NCBI RefSeq assembly: GCF_017833415.1
Contig: NZ_JAFICC010000021.1
Location: forward strand, 1 to 63,328
DNA length: 63,328 bases
Direction: 5' to 3'
From: Flavobacterium sp. 1355
GTDB lineage: Bacteria > Bacteroidota > Bacteroidia > Flavobacteriales > Flavobacteriaceae
In this document: piece by piece, positions 1 through 8,509 of the stretch
Layout: every line of letters starts with the position of its first letter
Numbering within the stretch: the stretch's first letter is position 1
Translations under genes and position numbers: made by a program
The notes under the pieces: model-generated
What the model saw: the letters and a program-made list of their open reading frames with translations, nothing else
Told to the model about the DNA's origin: nothing
Database searches by the model: none

Positions 1-12
1 CTTATAAAAGAA

Positions 13-45
13 AAACACCTGTAAAAAAAGTTCTTACAGGTGTTT
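13..45 (-). terminator. Rho-independent terminator
   Basis: Perfect 12-bp inverted repeat (arms AAACACCTGTAA and TTACAGGTGTTT, 9-nt loop). On the minus strand it is followed by a T-rich run. It lies about 90 nt downstream of the TPR gene and probably ends that transcript. Confidence 0.7.
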
Positions 46-134
46 AATTAAATATATTTGTCTAATAATCTGTATCGATTATTTAGGACTAGTCAATTCT
101 CAGAAATTCAAAACTGAAAACCTCAGCAAGTAAA

Positions 135-1202
135 TTACATTGTTCCTTTCAGAGTATTATATTCATTTGTCATATCAAGCGACCTATAAACTCCTAATAG
201 GGTTTTGGTTACATCAGGATTTTTTGGTTCGATATCGAGAGCCTTCTTAAGATATGGAATTGCACTTCTAGCTATGTCATCTTTTTGGGCATTTAGTTTA
301 TCGTATTTCTGCATCTCGCTTGGAGTAGTTCCTAAAGAAGCTATTTCATCAACCAAGGATTTTTTTAATTGCAGCTTTAGATATGCCAGGTTAATATAGG
401 CGTCAATGTAATTAGGATTGAGCTCCAGGACGTAATTATAAACTCTTTCTGCATTTGCAAAATCTTTTTTCTCCAGATAAGAATAGGCCAGATTATTGTT
501 TATTTCTATTTTCTTAGAAGGAACAGATTCTGTTCTTGGTTTTTCATAAAGTCCTTGCTCAATAGCTGATTGCCTTGCTTTTGGTGAAATAAAAACATCT
601 TCTTCTTTTGTTTTCTTATTTGTAGCAAAGTAGAGAACTCCTTTGCCTGAGTAATTGATCTTTTTTAATCGCTCGTAATATTTAATTGCCGAATCGTAAT
701 CTCTTGCGTTTATAGACGAAGCTGCTGCATTGACTAAGTTTAGGGTGTCTTTTTTATCAAACATATAAACTTCATAACTTTTTGCTGCACTTTCTTTGAA
801 ATTACCTGCTTTAAAATCGGCCATTGCTCCATTTACAAGCTTAGATTTCATTTCTTTTAATGCCATATTTGCCTTTATGGTATATTTGAATTTACCAGAT
901 TCGTTTTCGAATAGGAATACGTCCTGATAGGCTTGTGAAGCCAGCGTAAAGTTGTTGGCTGCATCAATATTTTTAATTGCTAAATCTTTTAGTACGTTTC
1001 CTTTTAAAAAGTAAAAATCAGATTTATCTTCATCCGGGGCATTGATTATTAGATATTCTGTTTTGTTTAAAATGGTTAATGCTGCCTGAGAATCCCCTTT
1101 TTCGAAAAGATTCTGAGCTTCTTTAATTTGGGCATTCTGAGAATAGCCACAAATATTTATCAAGATTATTGATAATAGTATAATTTTCATTTTCATTTTC
1201 AT
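135..1202 (-). CDS. TPR-repeat protein, exported
   Basis: A 355-residue protein with an N-terminal signal peptide (hydrophobic IILLSIILINICGYSQ, cleavage after about residue 21). The body is alpha-helical with tetratricopeptide-like units, clearest at about residues 235-270 (NNLAYSYLEKKDFANAERVY, followed by a second helix pair) and again near 315-350. TPRs mediate protein-protein contacts, so it is probably a periplasmic or outer-membrane scaffold. No catalytic motif is visible. Three in-frame Met codons at the start (residues 1, 3, 5) leave the exact start ambiguous. It stands alone between a terminator and a gene-free stretch. The family call is solid, but the specific role is unknown. Confidence 0.85.
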   Translation of the reverse strand: MKMKMKIILLSIILINICGYSQNAQIKEAQNLFEKGDSQAALTILNKTEYLIINAPDEDKSDFYFLKGNVLKDLAIKNIDAANNFTLASQAYQDVFLFENESGKFKYTIKANMALKEMKSKLVNGAMADFKAGNFKESAAKSYEVYMFDKKDTLNLVNAAASSINARDYDSAIKYYERLKKINYSGKGVLYFATNKKTKEEDVFISPKARQSAIEQGLYEKPRTESVPSKKIEINNNLAYSYLEKKDFANAERVYNYVLELNPNYIDAYINLAYLKLQLKKSLVDEIASLGTTPSEMQKYDKLNAQKDDIARSAIPYLKKALDIEPKNPDVTKTLLGVYRSLDMTNEYNTLKGTM

Positions 1203-1631
1203 GGTTATCAGGTTTGATTGTTAGATAGTTATTGGTTACTAAGCAATTTTAAGGTTGTGCTGTGTATTTGATATTTTCTAAAATACAAATGAAGTAAATT
1301 TATCAATTTACTTATTTTTAGCTAAAATTGCGCTTTAATATCCCTGAAGGATTTAAAGGTTATCAAACTGATATTTAATTAGAGTAATTTTTTATCATAT
1401 TAAATATTTTAAGGGGTTAAACAATTTAAAAATTGATTTACAATAAATACTTTTTTAACAGTATTTCTGCTATAGATACTGTTTTTGTACGTGATTTTAT
1501 ACAAACAATATATATTTTTATCTAAAATAGAATTAAAAATTGAATATGCAATAAATTACCCGATTTTTTTATTTGCAGGATTGTATTTGGATATGCCAAA
1601 TATTGATATCCAGATTAAAAAAATAAAAAGC
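1203..1631. other. Gene-free AT-rich stretch
   Basis: About 430 bases of very AT-rich sequence upstream of the TPR gene and downstream of the sigma-factor operon terminator. It should hold the TPR promoter. I see no convincing ORF, RNA gene or repeat in it. An 85-codon plus-strand reading frame starting near 1485 has low-complexity composition and runs through the neighbouring terminator. Confidence 0.5.
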
Positions 1632-1672
1632 AAAAAAAAACCCACTACCTGTATTTGCATACAAATAGTGAG
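1632..1672 (-). terminator. Terminator of the sigma-factor operon
   Basis: On the minus strand CTCACTA and TAGTGGG arms enclose a further inner palindrome (TGTATTTGCATACA) and are followed by nine T. It sits about 70 nt after the stop of the small ORF behind the sigma gene. Confidence 0.7.
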
Positions 1673-1738
1673 CTTTCAACCAAAACGACCATTTGGTTTT
1701 TCTTTCGAAATAAACATCCGACCAAAGCAGCGGGCTGT

Positions 1739-1882
1739 TTAATTAGCTATAATCTCAAAATTTTTATTTTCAATTTTCACAACCGTAAGTGCTTGTGAGT
1801 AATTTAATAAAAAAGAAACAACTTCTTTTTTAGGTTTTAAATTTTTAGAAGCTAATGCCTTTTTAGAGTAAATTTTCGCCAT
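1739..1882 (-). CDS. Small basic protein behind the ECF sigma factor
   Basis: A 47-residue ORF starting MAKIYSKKALASKNLKPKK and ending NKNFEIIAN. It is translated in the same direction as the sigma gene and begins 50 nt after that gene's stop, ahead of a shared terminator. An in-frame upstream ATG at 1924 would give 61 residues. I prefer the ATG at 1882 because the extra N-terminal residues (MSISSLYYYKTFDS) look like translated leader. It is rich in Lys with a hydrophobic middle (VVSFLLNYSQALTVV). No known domain is recognised and the function is unknown. Its position suggests co-transcription with the sigma factor. Moderately confident that it is a real gene. Confidence 0.5.
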   Translation of the reverse strand: MAKIYSKKALASKNLKPKKEVVSFLLNYSQALTVVKIENKNFEIIAN

Positions 1883-1931
1883 ACTATCAAATGTTTTATA
1901 ATAGTATAACGAGCTAATACTCAAAATAGTA

Positions 1932-2516
1932 TTAGTTGGTTAAAATAATTTGATGTTTATCAATTATTTTTCTCAAATTCATCAGCGCATAGCGCATTCT
2001 TCCTAATGCGGTATTGATACTAACACCCGTAATTTCAGAGATTTCCTTGAAACTCATATCCTGATACATACGCATTACAAGGACTTCTTTCTGATCATCC
2101 GGAAGTTCTTCTATTATTTTTTTCAGATCGACTTCTACCTGATCAAAGATCATTTTGTTTTCGATTGTCATTGAATCATCAGACATTACAGAAAATATAG
2201 AAAACTCTTCTGTTTCTCTATACATTGGCATTTTTTTGGTCTTACGAAAGTGATCTACTATTAAGTTGTGAGATATACGCATAACCCAAGGCAAAAATTT
2301 ACCTTCTTCATTATATGAATTGCTTTTTAGGGTTTTGATCACTTTGATAAAGGTGTCCTGAAAAATATCATTTGAAATATCTCTATCTGAAATTTTTGAA
2401 TATATAAAGCCGTAAATCTTAGACTCATGCCTTTTTATTAATGTTGCTAAAGCATTTTCATTGCCTTCAACATAATTTCTAACCAATAGAGCGTCTGGAA
2501 TATGCAGATCAGCCAT
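1932..2516 (-). CDS. RNA polymerase sigma factor, ECF/sigma-70 family
   Basis: A 194-residue protein with the two-domain layout of extracytoplasmic-function sigma factors. Sigma-70 region 2 spans about residues 20-95 (ISNDIFQDTFIKV and LPWVMRISHNLIVDHFRK). Region 4 spans about 130-185 (LPDDQKEVLVMRMYQDMSF, then a helix-turn-helix KEISEITGVSINTALGRM). It directs RNA polymerase to a subset of promoters. No adjacent gene looks like a classical FecR-type anti-sigma, so it may be a constitutively used alternative sigma of Flavobacteriia. The small ORF immediately downstream is its only operon partner. The family call is secure, the regulon is unknown. Confidence 0.93.
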   Translation of the reverse strand: MADLHIPDALLVRNYVEGNENALATLIKRHESKIYGFIYSKISDRDISNDIFQDTFIKVIKTLKSNSYNEEGKFLPWVMRISHNLIVDHFRKTKKMPMYRETEEFSIFSVMSDDSMTIENKMIFDQVEVDLKKIIEELPDDQKEVLVMRMYQDMSFKEISEITGVSINTALGRMRYALMNLRKIIDKHQIILTN

Positions 2517-2764
2517 AATAACTACTTTTTTAGTTTCTGTTTTAAAATTTGGAGTAAATTTTTCTAAAAGTAGTTTTATATAATAGGCTTATCTTTTTTA
2601 TGAGTTATGTTAATAATGTGTTCAAATTTAACAAATAATTATTCTAAAAAGCAAATCCAAACAACAAATAATTAATAATAAAATACGATATAATGTAAAT
2701 TAATAATAAATTTTTCTGGCAATGTGCTTAAAATCGCCAAATAACAGGGTATCCTTTAACAATT
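2517..2764. other. Intergenic region upstream of the sigma gene
   Basis: Roughly 250 AT-rich bases between the sigma-gene start and the GH16 terminator. It must contain the sigma-gene promoter. I could not place a convincing TTG/TAnnTTTG pair in it and see no ORF. Confidence 0.4.
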
Positions 2765-2824
2765 AAAAAAAGAAGATAAACTTTATAAATTACTTATTTT
2801 AAACAAGTTACATCTTCTTTTTTT
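2765..2824 (-). terminator. Terminator at the end of the glucan-utilisation operon
   Basis: 13-bp complementary arms (AAAAAAAGAAGAT and ATCTTCTTTTTTT) flank a loop of about 34 nt. It lies 16 nt after the stop of the last GH16 gene. The T/A tracts on both sides would allow termination from either direction. Confidence 0.6.
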
Positions 2825-2840
2825 GTACTATTTATAGTAT

Positions 2841-3599
2841 TTATTCATACACTCGAACGTAGTCTACATAAAATTTTTGTGGCAATACAGTATCGTCTAC
2901 GTCAGGTCCGCCAAAATTTCCGCCTATTGCTAAATTAACTATAATGTAGAATGGTTTATCAAATGGCCAGGTATTTTCGTTTTTCACTTCAGGGTTAAAA
3001 GTATAAACCAAAGTACTGTCTACAAAAAATTCTATTTTATCTTTAGACCATTCTATTGCATATACATGATACCCTTCTTCGATAGTGGGAAATTCGGTTC
3101 TTTTTGTATTAATGGTATTACCGTGGCTGTCTTGTGTGTGCAGGGTTGTATATACCATATGAGGATCTCTGCCGATATATTCTAAAATATCAATTTCTCC
3201 TGTTTTTGGCCATTTCACCTCATCAATATTGGCACCCAGCATCCAGAATGCCGGCCATAAACCATGACCAACAGGAAGTTTTGCCCTGGCTTCGATTCTC
3301 CCGTACAGGAACTCTTTTTTGCCTTTTGTTGTGATTTTAGTAGAAGTATATTTAGTTCCTTCTTTTCGGGCTTCGATGATTAGATTACCATCTTTTATCT
3401 CGTGATTTGTTTTGGTGTAAATTTGTCTTTCGTTATTACCATACCCACAAAGATTTGGGCAGCCATCGCCTGTTTCGAAATTCCAAAACTTTTCATTTAT
3501 ATTTTTTTTGCTGAAATTTTCCTCCCACAATAATTTTCTTTTTGCTTCTTGTGCATATGAAAAACTGCAGATTAATAAGAGTAAAACTATTTTGTTCAT
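2841..3599 (-). CDS. GH16 beta-glucanase (laminarinase-like), secreted
   Basis: A 252-residue enzyme with a signal peptide (MNKIVLLLLICSFSYAQ) and a single glycoside hydrolase family 16 beta-jelly-roll domain. The catalytic motif GEIDILEYIG places the nucleophile at Glu135, the assisting Asp at 137 and the acid/base at Glu140. The substrate-binding signature GLWPAFWMLG precedes it. GH16 enzymes with the extra residue in E-I-D-x-x-E are typically endo-beta-1,3- or 1,3;1,4-glucanases, which fits laminarin or mixed-linkage glucan. No lipobox is seen, so it is probably periplasmic. It is the last gene of the SusCD locus, separated from the preceding GH16 gene by a 76-nt gap that holds a hairpin. 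Family certain, exact glucan specificity inferred. Confidence 0.93.
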   Translation of the reverse strand: MNKIVLLLLICSFSYAQEAKRKLLWEENFSKKNINEKFWNFETGDGCPNLCGYGNNERQIYTKTNHEIKDGNLIIEARKEGTKYTSTKITTKGKKEFLYGRIEARAKLPVGHGLWPAFWMLGANIDEVKWPKTGEIDILEYIGRDPHMVYTTLHTQDSHGNTINTKRTEFPTIEEGYHVYAIEWSKDKIEFFVDSTLVYTFNPEVKNENTWPFDKPFYIIVNLAIGGNFGGPDVDDTVLPQKFYVDYVRVYE

Positions 3600-3628
3600 G
3601 GCATTATTTTAAATATTTATTAAATTAA

Positions 3629-3652
3629 GAAGGTCAGCCGAAACTGACCTTC
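3629..3652 (-). promoter_or_regulatory. Intercistronic hairpin between two GH16 genes
   Basis: Perfect 9-bp stem (GAAGGTCAG / CTGACCTTC) with a 6-nt loop in the only long gap of the operon. On the minus strand it is not followed by a run of T, so it may slow ribonucleases or give partial termination, lowering expression of the last GH16 gene. Confidence 0.5.
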
Positions 3653-3675
3653 TCACTTTTTACTAATTAATCAAC

Positions 3676-5349
3676 CTATTGATATACTCTTACATAATCA
3701 ATCTCCATAGAAGACTGAGTAAAAGCAGGATCAATATTACCGCCGAAGGTCCCTCCCATTGCTACATTTAGAATTATAAAAAAGTCTTTATTGAATGGCA
3801 GTGATGTAGTGTTTGCAACTGTATGGATCAACTGGTCATCTACATAAATCTGTATCGCTTCTGGTGACCAAATAGTTTTGTATACATGAAAAGCTGTTGA
3901 AACATTCGGAATCGTTTTAGAACCTGTATTTGCATTTCCACCTGAACGTCCTGGATAGTGCAGTGTTCCATGAACCAAGTCCTGACTGTTCCCTACATGT
4001 TCCATTACATCAATTTCTCCGCACGCAGGCCATGCAAATCCTGTTGTTGCATAATTGGCACCCAGCATCCAAATTGCAGGCCATGTTCCTCCTCCTGTTG
4101 GCAGTTTTGCACGAACCTCAAGTTTACCATAGGTAAAGTCATATTTACCTTCTGATTTTAATCTTGCAGATGAGTAATCAAATCCACCTGAAGCTTCTTT
4201 TTTGGCTGTAATTTTTAAATTTCCGCCTTCTACAATTACATTTGTTGCAGAGTTAGTATAGTTCTGTTTTTCACTATTTCCCCATCCGTTATTGCCATTT
4301 CCTAAATCATAAACCCATTTAGAAGCATCTGGTGCACCATCTGTATTGAATTCATCTGACCAAACTAAGTTTGTGTAATCTGTTGTCGGATCAGGATTTT
4401 GATTTGGAGGGGAAGTACTAAAAGTATGATACCAAGCTAATGAAGGATCGTTACCCATTACTGCTCTTACTACCATTCTGTTAGCTGTAATTGATAAAAT
4501 TTCATAAGAGCTTTGTCCTATATAATAACCCATAAAACCATCACCAGAAATATTTATTGTTGTGCCTCTTGTCTGTTCTGCATGTTTTGGATTTGCCATT
4601 ATCACTGATTCTGAAGGGCTCAATGAAACTGTTTTAACTCCACTTACATCATAAGGAAGACAGGTATCTTCTGTCAGAGTTTGACCCCCGACGCTACCGT
4701 AAGATTTATTAAAGAAAGTGGCTCCGCCATTATCTAATTGATACTTTAACTGATCTCCATCTAAAGAGAATGTTAATACGTTTTCATATAAACAACTACT
4801 TGTTGGAGAAGCTGCTTTCTCAAAAGGCCCAGCTTGATAATAATCAGGTATTGCATTTTTCACAGGATCAGTATTGTTTGGTCCTACCCCTAAATGTCCA
4901 GGTTCTGAAGCTGCCCAATACCATTTTTTAGAAGTTCCTCCTGTTAATAATTGTACGGCTTCATCATCGCTAAAATCACTTTGCACTTCAACATCTATAG
5001 TTGTAGTACTAACTACCCCACCTTTTCCTGAAGCTACAAGGGTTACGGTATAGTTATTAACTCCTGTTTTAGTAAATCGTTTTGTGATTTTACCATTTGG
5101 AGAGTTATCCGAAGTTCCGTCAGGATATACATATTTATATGAAATTGCATTTTCTGCAGAACCTACAAATTTGACTAATCCCGAGCCATCACCATAGGGA
5201 GTATCTGTTGTTTTACCTATAATCTCAGCCGTAACTTTAAGATTGGTTGGTGTATTTATATCTCCAAAAGTGAAATCATCTTTTTGACAACCCATCATAA
5301 GGAGGATTGTAAATAAGGATACTAATTTTAAAATTATTTTTTTACTCAT
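3676..5349 (-). CDS. Surface lipoprotein: PKD-like domain plus GH16 beta-glucanase
   Basis: A 557-residue modular lipoprotein. The lipobox ends at Cys21 (LLMMGCQKDD), followed by a PKD/Ig-like module (about 35-125), a middle module of unclear type (about 130-310, rich in Gly, Thr and Tyr, possibly glucan-binding), and a C-terminal GH16 domain (about 325-557). The motif GEIDVMEHVG gives nucleophile Glu445 and acid/base Glu450, and TWPAIWMLG precedes it. It is probably displayed on the cell surface, cutting beta-1,3-glucan before SusC/D import. It is translated 11 nt after the preceding lipoprotein gene, so the two are co-transcribed. Family assignment is firm. The specificity of the middle module is unknown. 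Confidence 0.92.
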   Translation of the reverse strand: MSKKIILKLVSLFTILLMMGCQKDDFTFGDINTPTNLKVTAEIIGKTTDTPYGDGSGLVKFVGSAENAISYKYVYPDGTSDNSPNGKITKRFTKTGVNNYTVTLVASGKGGVVSTTTIDVEVQSDFSDDEAVQLLTGGTSKKWYWAASEPGHLGVGPNNTDPVKNAIPDYYQAGPFEKAASPTSSCLYENVLTFSLDGDQLKYQLDNGGATFFNKSYGSVGGQTLTEDTCLPYDVSGVKTVSLSPSESVIMANPKHAEQTRGTTINISGDGFMGYYIGQSSYEILSITANRMVVRAVMGNDPSLAWYHTFSTSPPNQNPDPTTDYTNLVWSDEFNTDGAPDASKWVYDLGNGNNGWGNSEKQNYTNSATNVIVEGGNLKITAKKEASGGFDYSSARLKSEGKYDFTYGKLEVRAKLPTGGGTWPAIWMLGANYATTGFAWPACGEIDVMEHVGNSQDLVHGTLHYPGRSGGNANTGSKTIPNVSTAFHVYKTIWSPEAIQIYVDDQLIHTVANTTSLPFNKDFFIILNVAMGGTFGGNIDPAFTQSSMEIDYVRVYQ

Positions 5350-5360
5350 GACTTCTTGTT

Positions 5361-6980
5361 TTAATTGGATTGTTTAATATCATCAAAGTAATATGTTTCT
5401 CCTGCTCCTGCTACATTAAAATCAGGAAACAAAATTACTCTGTCATATTTAATCGTTGTACTAAAAGCTGCTGCACTAGTAAGATCAAATGTTAATTCTT
5501 CCCAGGCATTAGCCACGGTTGTTAACTTATGTACTTCTATAAAAACAGTTGGGTTTCCGTTTCCATCTTTTGGAGATGTTGAAAGTTCCATTTTATACAA
5601 TATATCTGCACCTACTTTAGGAGACCAAACCTTAACTTTTACTTTAGTCCCTTGAGCAAAGTCAGGAGTTTTTTCGAGATTTAAACTTGCTCCGCCCCAA
5701 ACTTGTGCCCCATTTGTTTTATCCATCTTAACCACCTTATCGGATACATTAATTCCTGTTTTATTTGGATTTGTTTCAATTGAAGCGTTAACACCTCCAA
5801 AACCACCCCAACCATATGTTAGTGTTGAAGATTCAAAATCAAAAGGGAAAGCTATTTGTTCTGCCGGCTCTTTATAGAAATAAAAATTATCGATATAGAC
5901 CGTATGACTTCCGCTAGGATTTCCTGAAAATATTATTTGCGCGATATGACTGCGTGTTGTTAATCCTGTAAAATCGCTCAACGGAATATCTAAACTTACC
6001 CAACCCGATTTTGCCAGATTTGGAAATTTAACTTCATGCTCAACATTATCTCCACCTTGTTCGTAAACACCGTTTGGACCAAAGTCAACCAATTTGATTC
6101 TGAATTCTGTAAAATCTAATGACCAAACATCAACGTGAAGGTATGTCATCGATGAAGCATCTATTGTTGCTGTTGGTTCTGCACCTGCAAAGTTTAAATT
6201 TGAGTATTTTTTAACTGCATTTCCTGCAACAGTAATATCGTCTTGCGCACCTTCTGACCATGAAGTTCTCCAGGTAGCCATCTGTACATTTGTAAAAGAA
6301 TCACTAAACAGCGAAATAACATTGCTTGGCGCGTTTGTTGGAATTGGAGCTGCTGAAGTTGGTCCTAAAATTAATATTGCTTCGAATTCCTGTGAGTATT
6401 CTGTAGTGGCAACAGCTGCACTTTTTGATACTACGCGAATAGTATAAACTCCCGGCTGTTGATACGTATACGAAACAGATGCCCCATTATTTGCAGAAAT
6501 TGGGTCCGGTTTACCTGGTTCTCCAAAATACACATCATAAAACAAGGCAAAATCTGCTGTTGCTGTAACGGTTACTTTTTTAGATACTGATAAATCATTT
6601 GTAACCACTACTTCTAAATTTTCCGGAGCTCTAAACGAAACTACAACGTCTTGTTCTACTTCAGTTGTTTTTCCATTAACGCTCATTGCGGTAATTTTAG
6701 ATTTGTAAACTCCTTCTTTATAAACATGTGTTACAGTTCCTCCTGACTGAATATAATCAGATTCAGGGCTTCCATCTCCAAAGTTAATTTTGAATTGTGT
6801 TACTCCTTCGCCTTTAGGCAAAAAAGTAACCTTTCCTGTATTGTCCTGGGTAACTGTTGTCAGAGCTGAAACATTGCCAGGTGCGGCTATACCATCTAAG
6901 TTAACATCCAGATCATCGCTTGCACAACTTATTATTGTGGCCAAAACGAAAAGATTTATAATAAAATATATTTTTTTCAT
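5361..6980 (-). CDS. PKD-domain surface glycan-binding lipoprotein (SusE/F position)
   Basis: A 539-residue lipoprotein with lipobox Cys19 (VLATIISCASDD). Two PKD-like Ig folds follow (about 35-115 with INFGDGSPESDY, and about 125-205). The C-terminal half appears to hold two carbohydrate-binding-like beta-sandwiches (about 225-375 and 380-539), each ending in a YIDNFYFY or YYFDDI strand typical of CBM-like modules. No catalytic signature is visible. In loci of this type the gene after susD encodes a surface glycan-binding protein, so I infer that it captures beta-glucan chains at the cell surface. Gaps of 12 and 11 nt to its neighbours place it firmly in the operon. Confidence 0.85.
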   Translation of the reverse strand: MKKIYFIINLFVLATIISCASDDLDVNLDGIAAPGNVSALTTVTQDNTGKVTFLPKGEGVTQFKINFGDGSPESDYIQSGGTVTHVYKEGVYKSKITAMSVNGKTTEVEQDVVVSFRAPENLEVVVTNDLSVSKKVTVTATADFALFYDVYFGEPGKPDPISANNGASVSYTYQQPGVYTIRVVSKSAAVATTEYSQEFEAILILGPTSAAPIPTNAPSNVISLFSDSFTNVQMATWRTSWSEGAQDDITVAGNAVKKYSNLNFAGAEPTATIDASSMTYLHVDVWSLDFTEFRIKLVDFGPNGVYEQGGDNVEHEVKFPNLAKSGWVSLDIPLSDFTGLTTRSHIAQIIFSGNPSGSHTVYIDNFYFYKEPAEQIAFPFDFESSTLTYGWGGFGGVNASIETNPNKTGINVSDKVVKMDKTNGAQVWGGASLNLEKTPDFAQGTKVKVKVWSPKVGADILYKMELSTSPKDGNGNPTVFIEVHKLTTVANAWEELTFDLTSAAAFSTTIKYDRVILFPDFNVAGAGETYYFDDIKQSN

Positions 6981-6992
6981 AATTGAAGTTTT

Positions 6993-8498
6993 TTAATATC
7001 CAGGGTTTTGTGCCCAATTTCCGTTAGCAAATTGAATTTCTTCAATCGGAAGTGGAAATAATTCGTTTTTATCTGCTGTAAAGCCAGGAATTGTTCCTTC
7101 TGCATGTCCGGTTCTTACTAAATCAAAGAAACGGTGTCCTTCTCCAAACAGCTCAACTCTTCTTTCTTTTAAAATCAAATCTGTTAAAGCTGCTCCTGAA
7201 AGATTTACATCATGATTTGTATCACCAAAAGCACGTCTTCTAACCAGGTTTAGATACTCTCTGGCTTTTCCATCATCAATTCCGCCTCTGTTGTAAGCCT
7301 CTGCAGCCATTAATAAAACATCAGCATAACGTATTGCTCTGTAGTTGTTTGGATTTGTTAAGTTCAAATCTCCTGCGGCATCCTTATTTCTTTTTCTTGG
7401 TAAGTACTTTCTGTTAAAGAAGCCTGTGTCTTCATTCCCTTTTCCAAACTTAATTCCGTTTCCTTTGTCATAATCGGCATTAGCCGCTGCCCACGCATTG
7501 ATATCCAGAATAGAGATATCCTTACGTTTATCTCCAGATTCAAAAGCATTTGCGCTTTCCGCAGTAGGAACATTAAAACTAAAACCTGCGCTAAAAAATG
7601 GTCCGTCGTACCCTCTTACGCCGCTAAAACCTACAGCAACGTTACCTTCACTACATTGTAAGCAAGGAAAACCTGCTCCTTCGACATCAGTGTATTGTAC
7701 TTCAAAAACAGATTCTGTCCCGTTTTCTCCAGCATCCTCAAACAAATTTGTATAATCACTACCCGTTTTTAATGAATAAGAACCTAAGTTAATTACACCT
7801 TGCAAAGCAGTTGCTGCCTGAGCAAATTTATCCTGATATAAATACGCTTTTCCAAGCAATGCCAATGCAGCACCTTTTGTAGCTCTTCCTTTTTGAGAAG
7901 CATTTGGAGATAAATTAGCTGCCGCGAAAGTTAAATCAGCTTCTATAGAAGCATATACTTCCTCAACTGACGAACGCGGAATCTTAAGTTCATCTCCAAG
8001 CTTAAACCTGGCATCGGGTTTCATCGGGATACCACCAAACCACTTTACTAATTCAAATTGGTAGTATGCTCTAAGAAAACGTGTTTCGGCTATTAATTGT
8101 GTTTTTCCTTCAAAATCAGTTTTGTTCTGAAATTCAAGAATATAATTTGCTCTCTGAACCCCTGCAAACATCCAGTTCCAGATATCTCTTAGATTACTGT
8201 TTGTCTGCGTGTGAATCATGTCGTCAATTTGTTGAAAACCAATAACGTCTGTTGGGCTTTCTCCACCTGCCAATGTATTATCTGAAGCAATTTCTCCTAA
8301 TAAAACATTTACATACGATGATTGTAGTAAATCGTAAGTGGCAATCAGGGCATTATCATATTCTTCTTTAGAATTAAAATAATTCTCAGAATCGATAGAA
8401 TATTCCGGAGCAGGATTAACAAATTCGTCCGAACAGGAAGTCGTTACGGCCGAAAGTAATGTTATAGCTGCTATACTTGTAAAAATATATTTTTTCAT
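6993..8498 (-). CDS. susD: SusD/RagB-family outer-membrane glycan-binding lipoprotein
   Basis: A 501-residue lipoprotein (lipobox Cys22, AVTTSCSDEF) with the SusD fold: an N-terminal TPR-like helical scaffold (about 40-330) and the family-typical C-terminal segment (YADVLLMAAEAYNRGG, LNLVRRRAFG, LILKERRVELFGEGHRFFDL). SusD forms the lid of the SusC channel and binds incoming oligosaccharide. The gene begins 11 nt after susC. The substrate is probably beta-glucan because both enzymes in the operon are GH16, but that is inference from context, not from SusD itself. Confidence 0.95.
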   Translation of the reverse strand: MKKYIFTSIAAITLLSAVTTSCSDEFVNPAPEYSIDSENYFNSKEEYDNALIATYDLLQSSYVNVLLGEIASDNTLAGGESPTDVIGFQQIDDMIHTQTNSNLRDIWNWMFAGVQRANYILEFQNKTDFEGKTQLIAETRFLRAYYQFELVKWFGGIPMKPDARFKLGDELKIPRSSVEEVYASIEADLTFAAANLSPNASQKGRATKGAALALLGKAYLYQDKFAQAATALQGVINLGSYSLKTGSDYTNLFEDAGENGTESVFEVQYTDVEGAGFPCLQCSEGNVAVGFSGVRGYDGPFFSAGFSFNVPTAESANAFESGDKRKDISILDINAWAAANADYDKGNGIKFGKGNEDTGFFNRKYLPRKRNKDAAGDLNLTNPNNYRAIRYADVLLMAAEAYNRGGIDDGKAREYLNLVRRRAFGDTNHDVNLSGAALTDLILKERRVELFGEGHRFFDLVRTGHAEGTIPGFTADKNELFPLPIEEIQFANGNWAQNPGY

Positions 8499-8509
8499 TT
8501 TAATTGAAT

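Noticed and set aside
1485..1742. 85-codon plus-strand ORF upstream of the sigma operon end
   Set aside because: Low-complexity, AT-driven composition, runs through a strong minus-strand terminator and has no recognisable feature.
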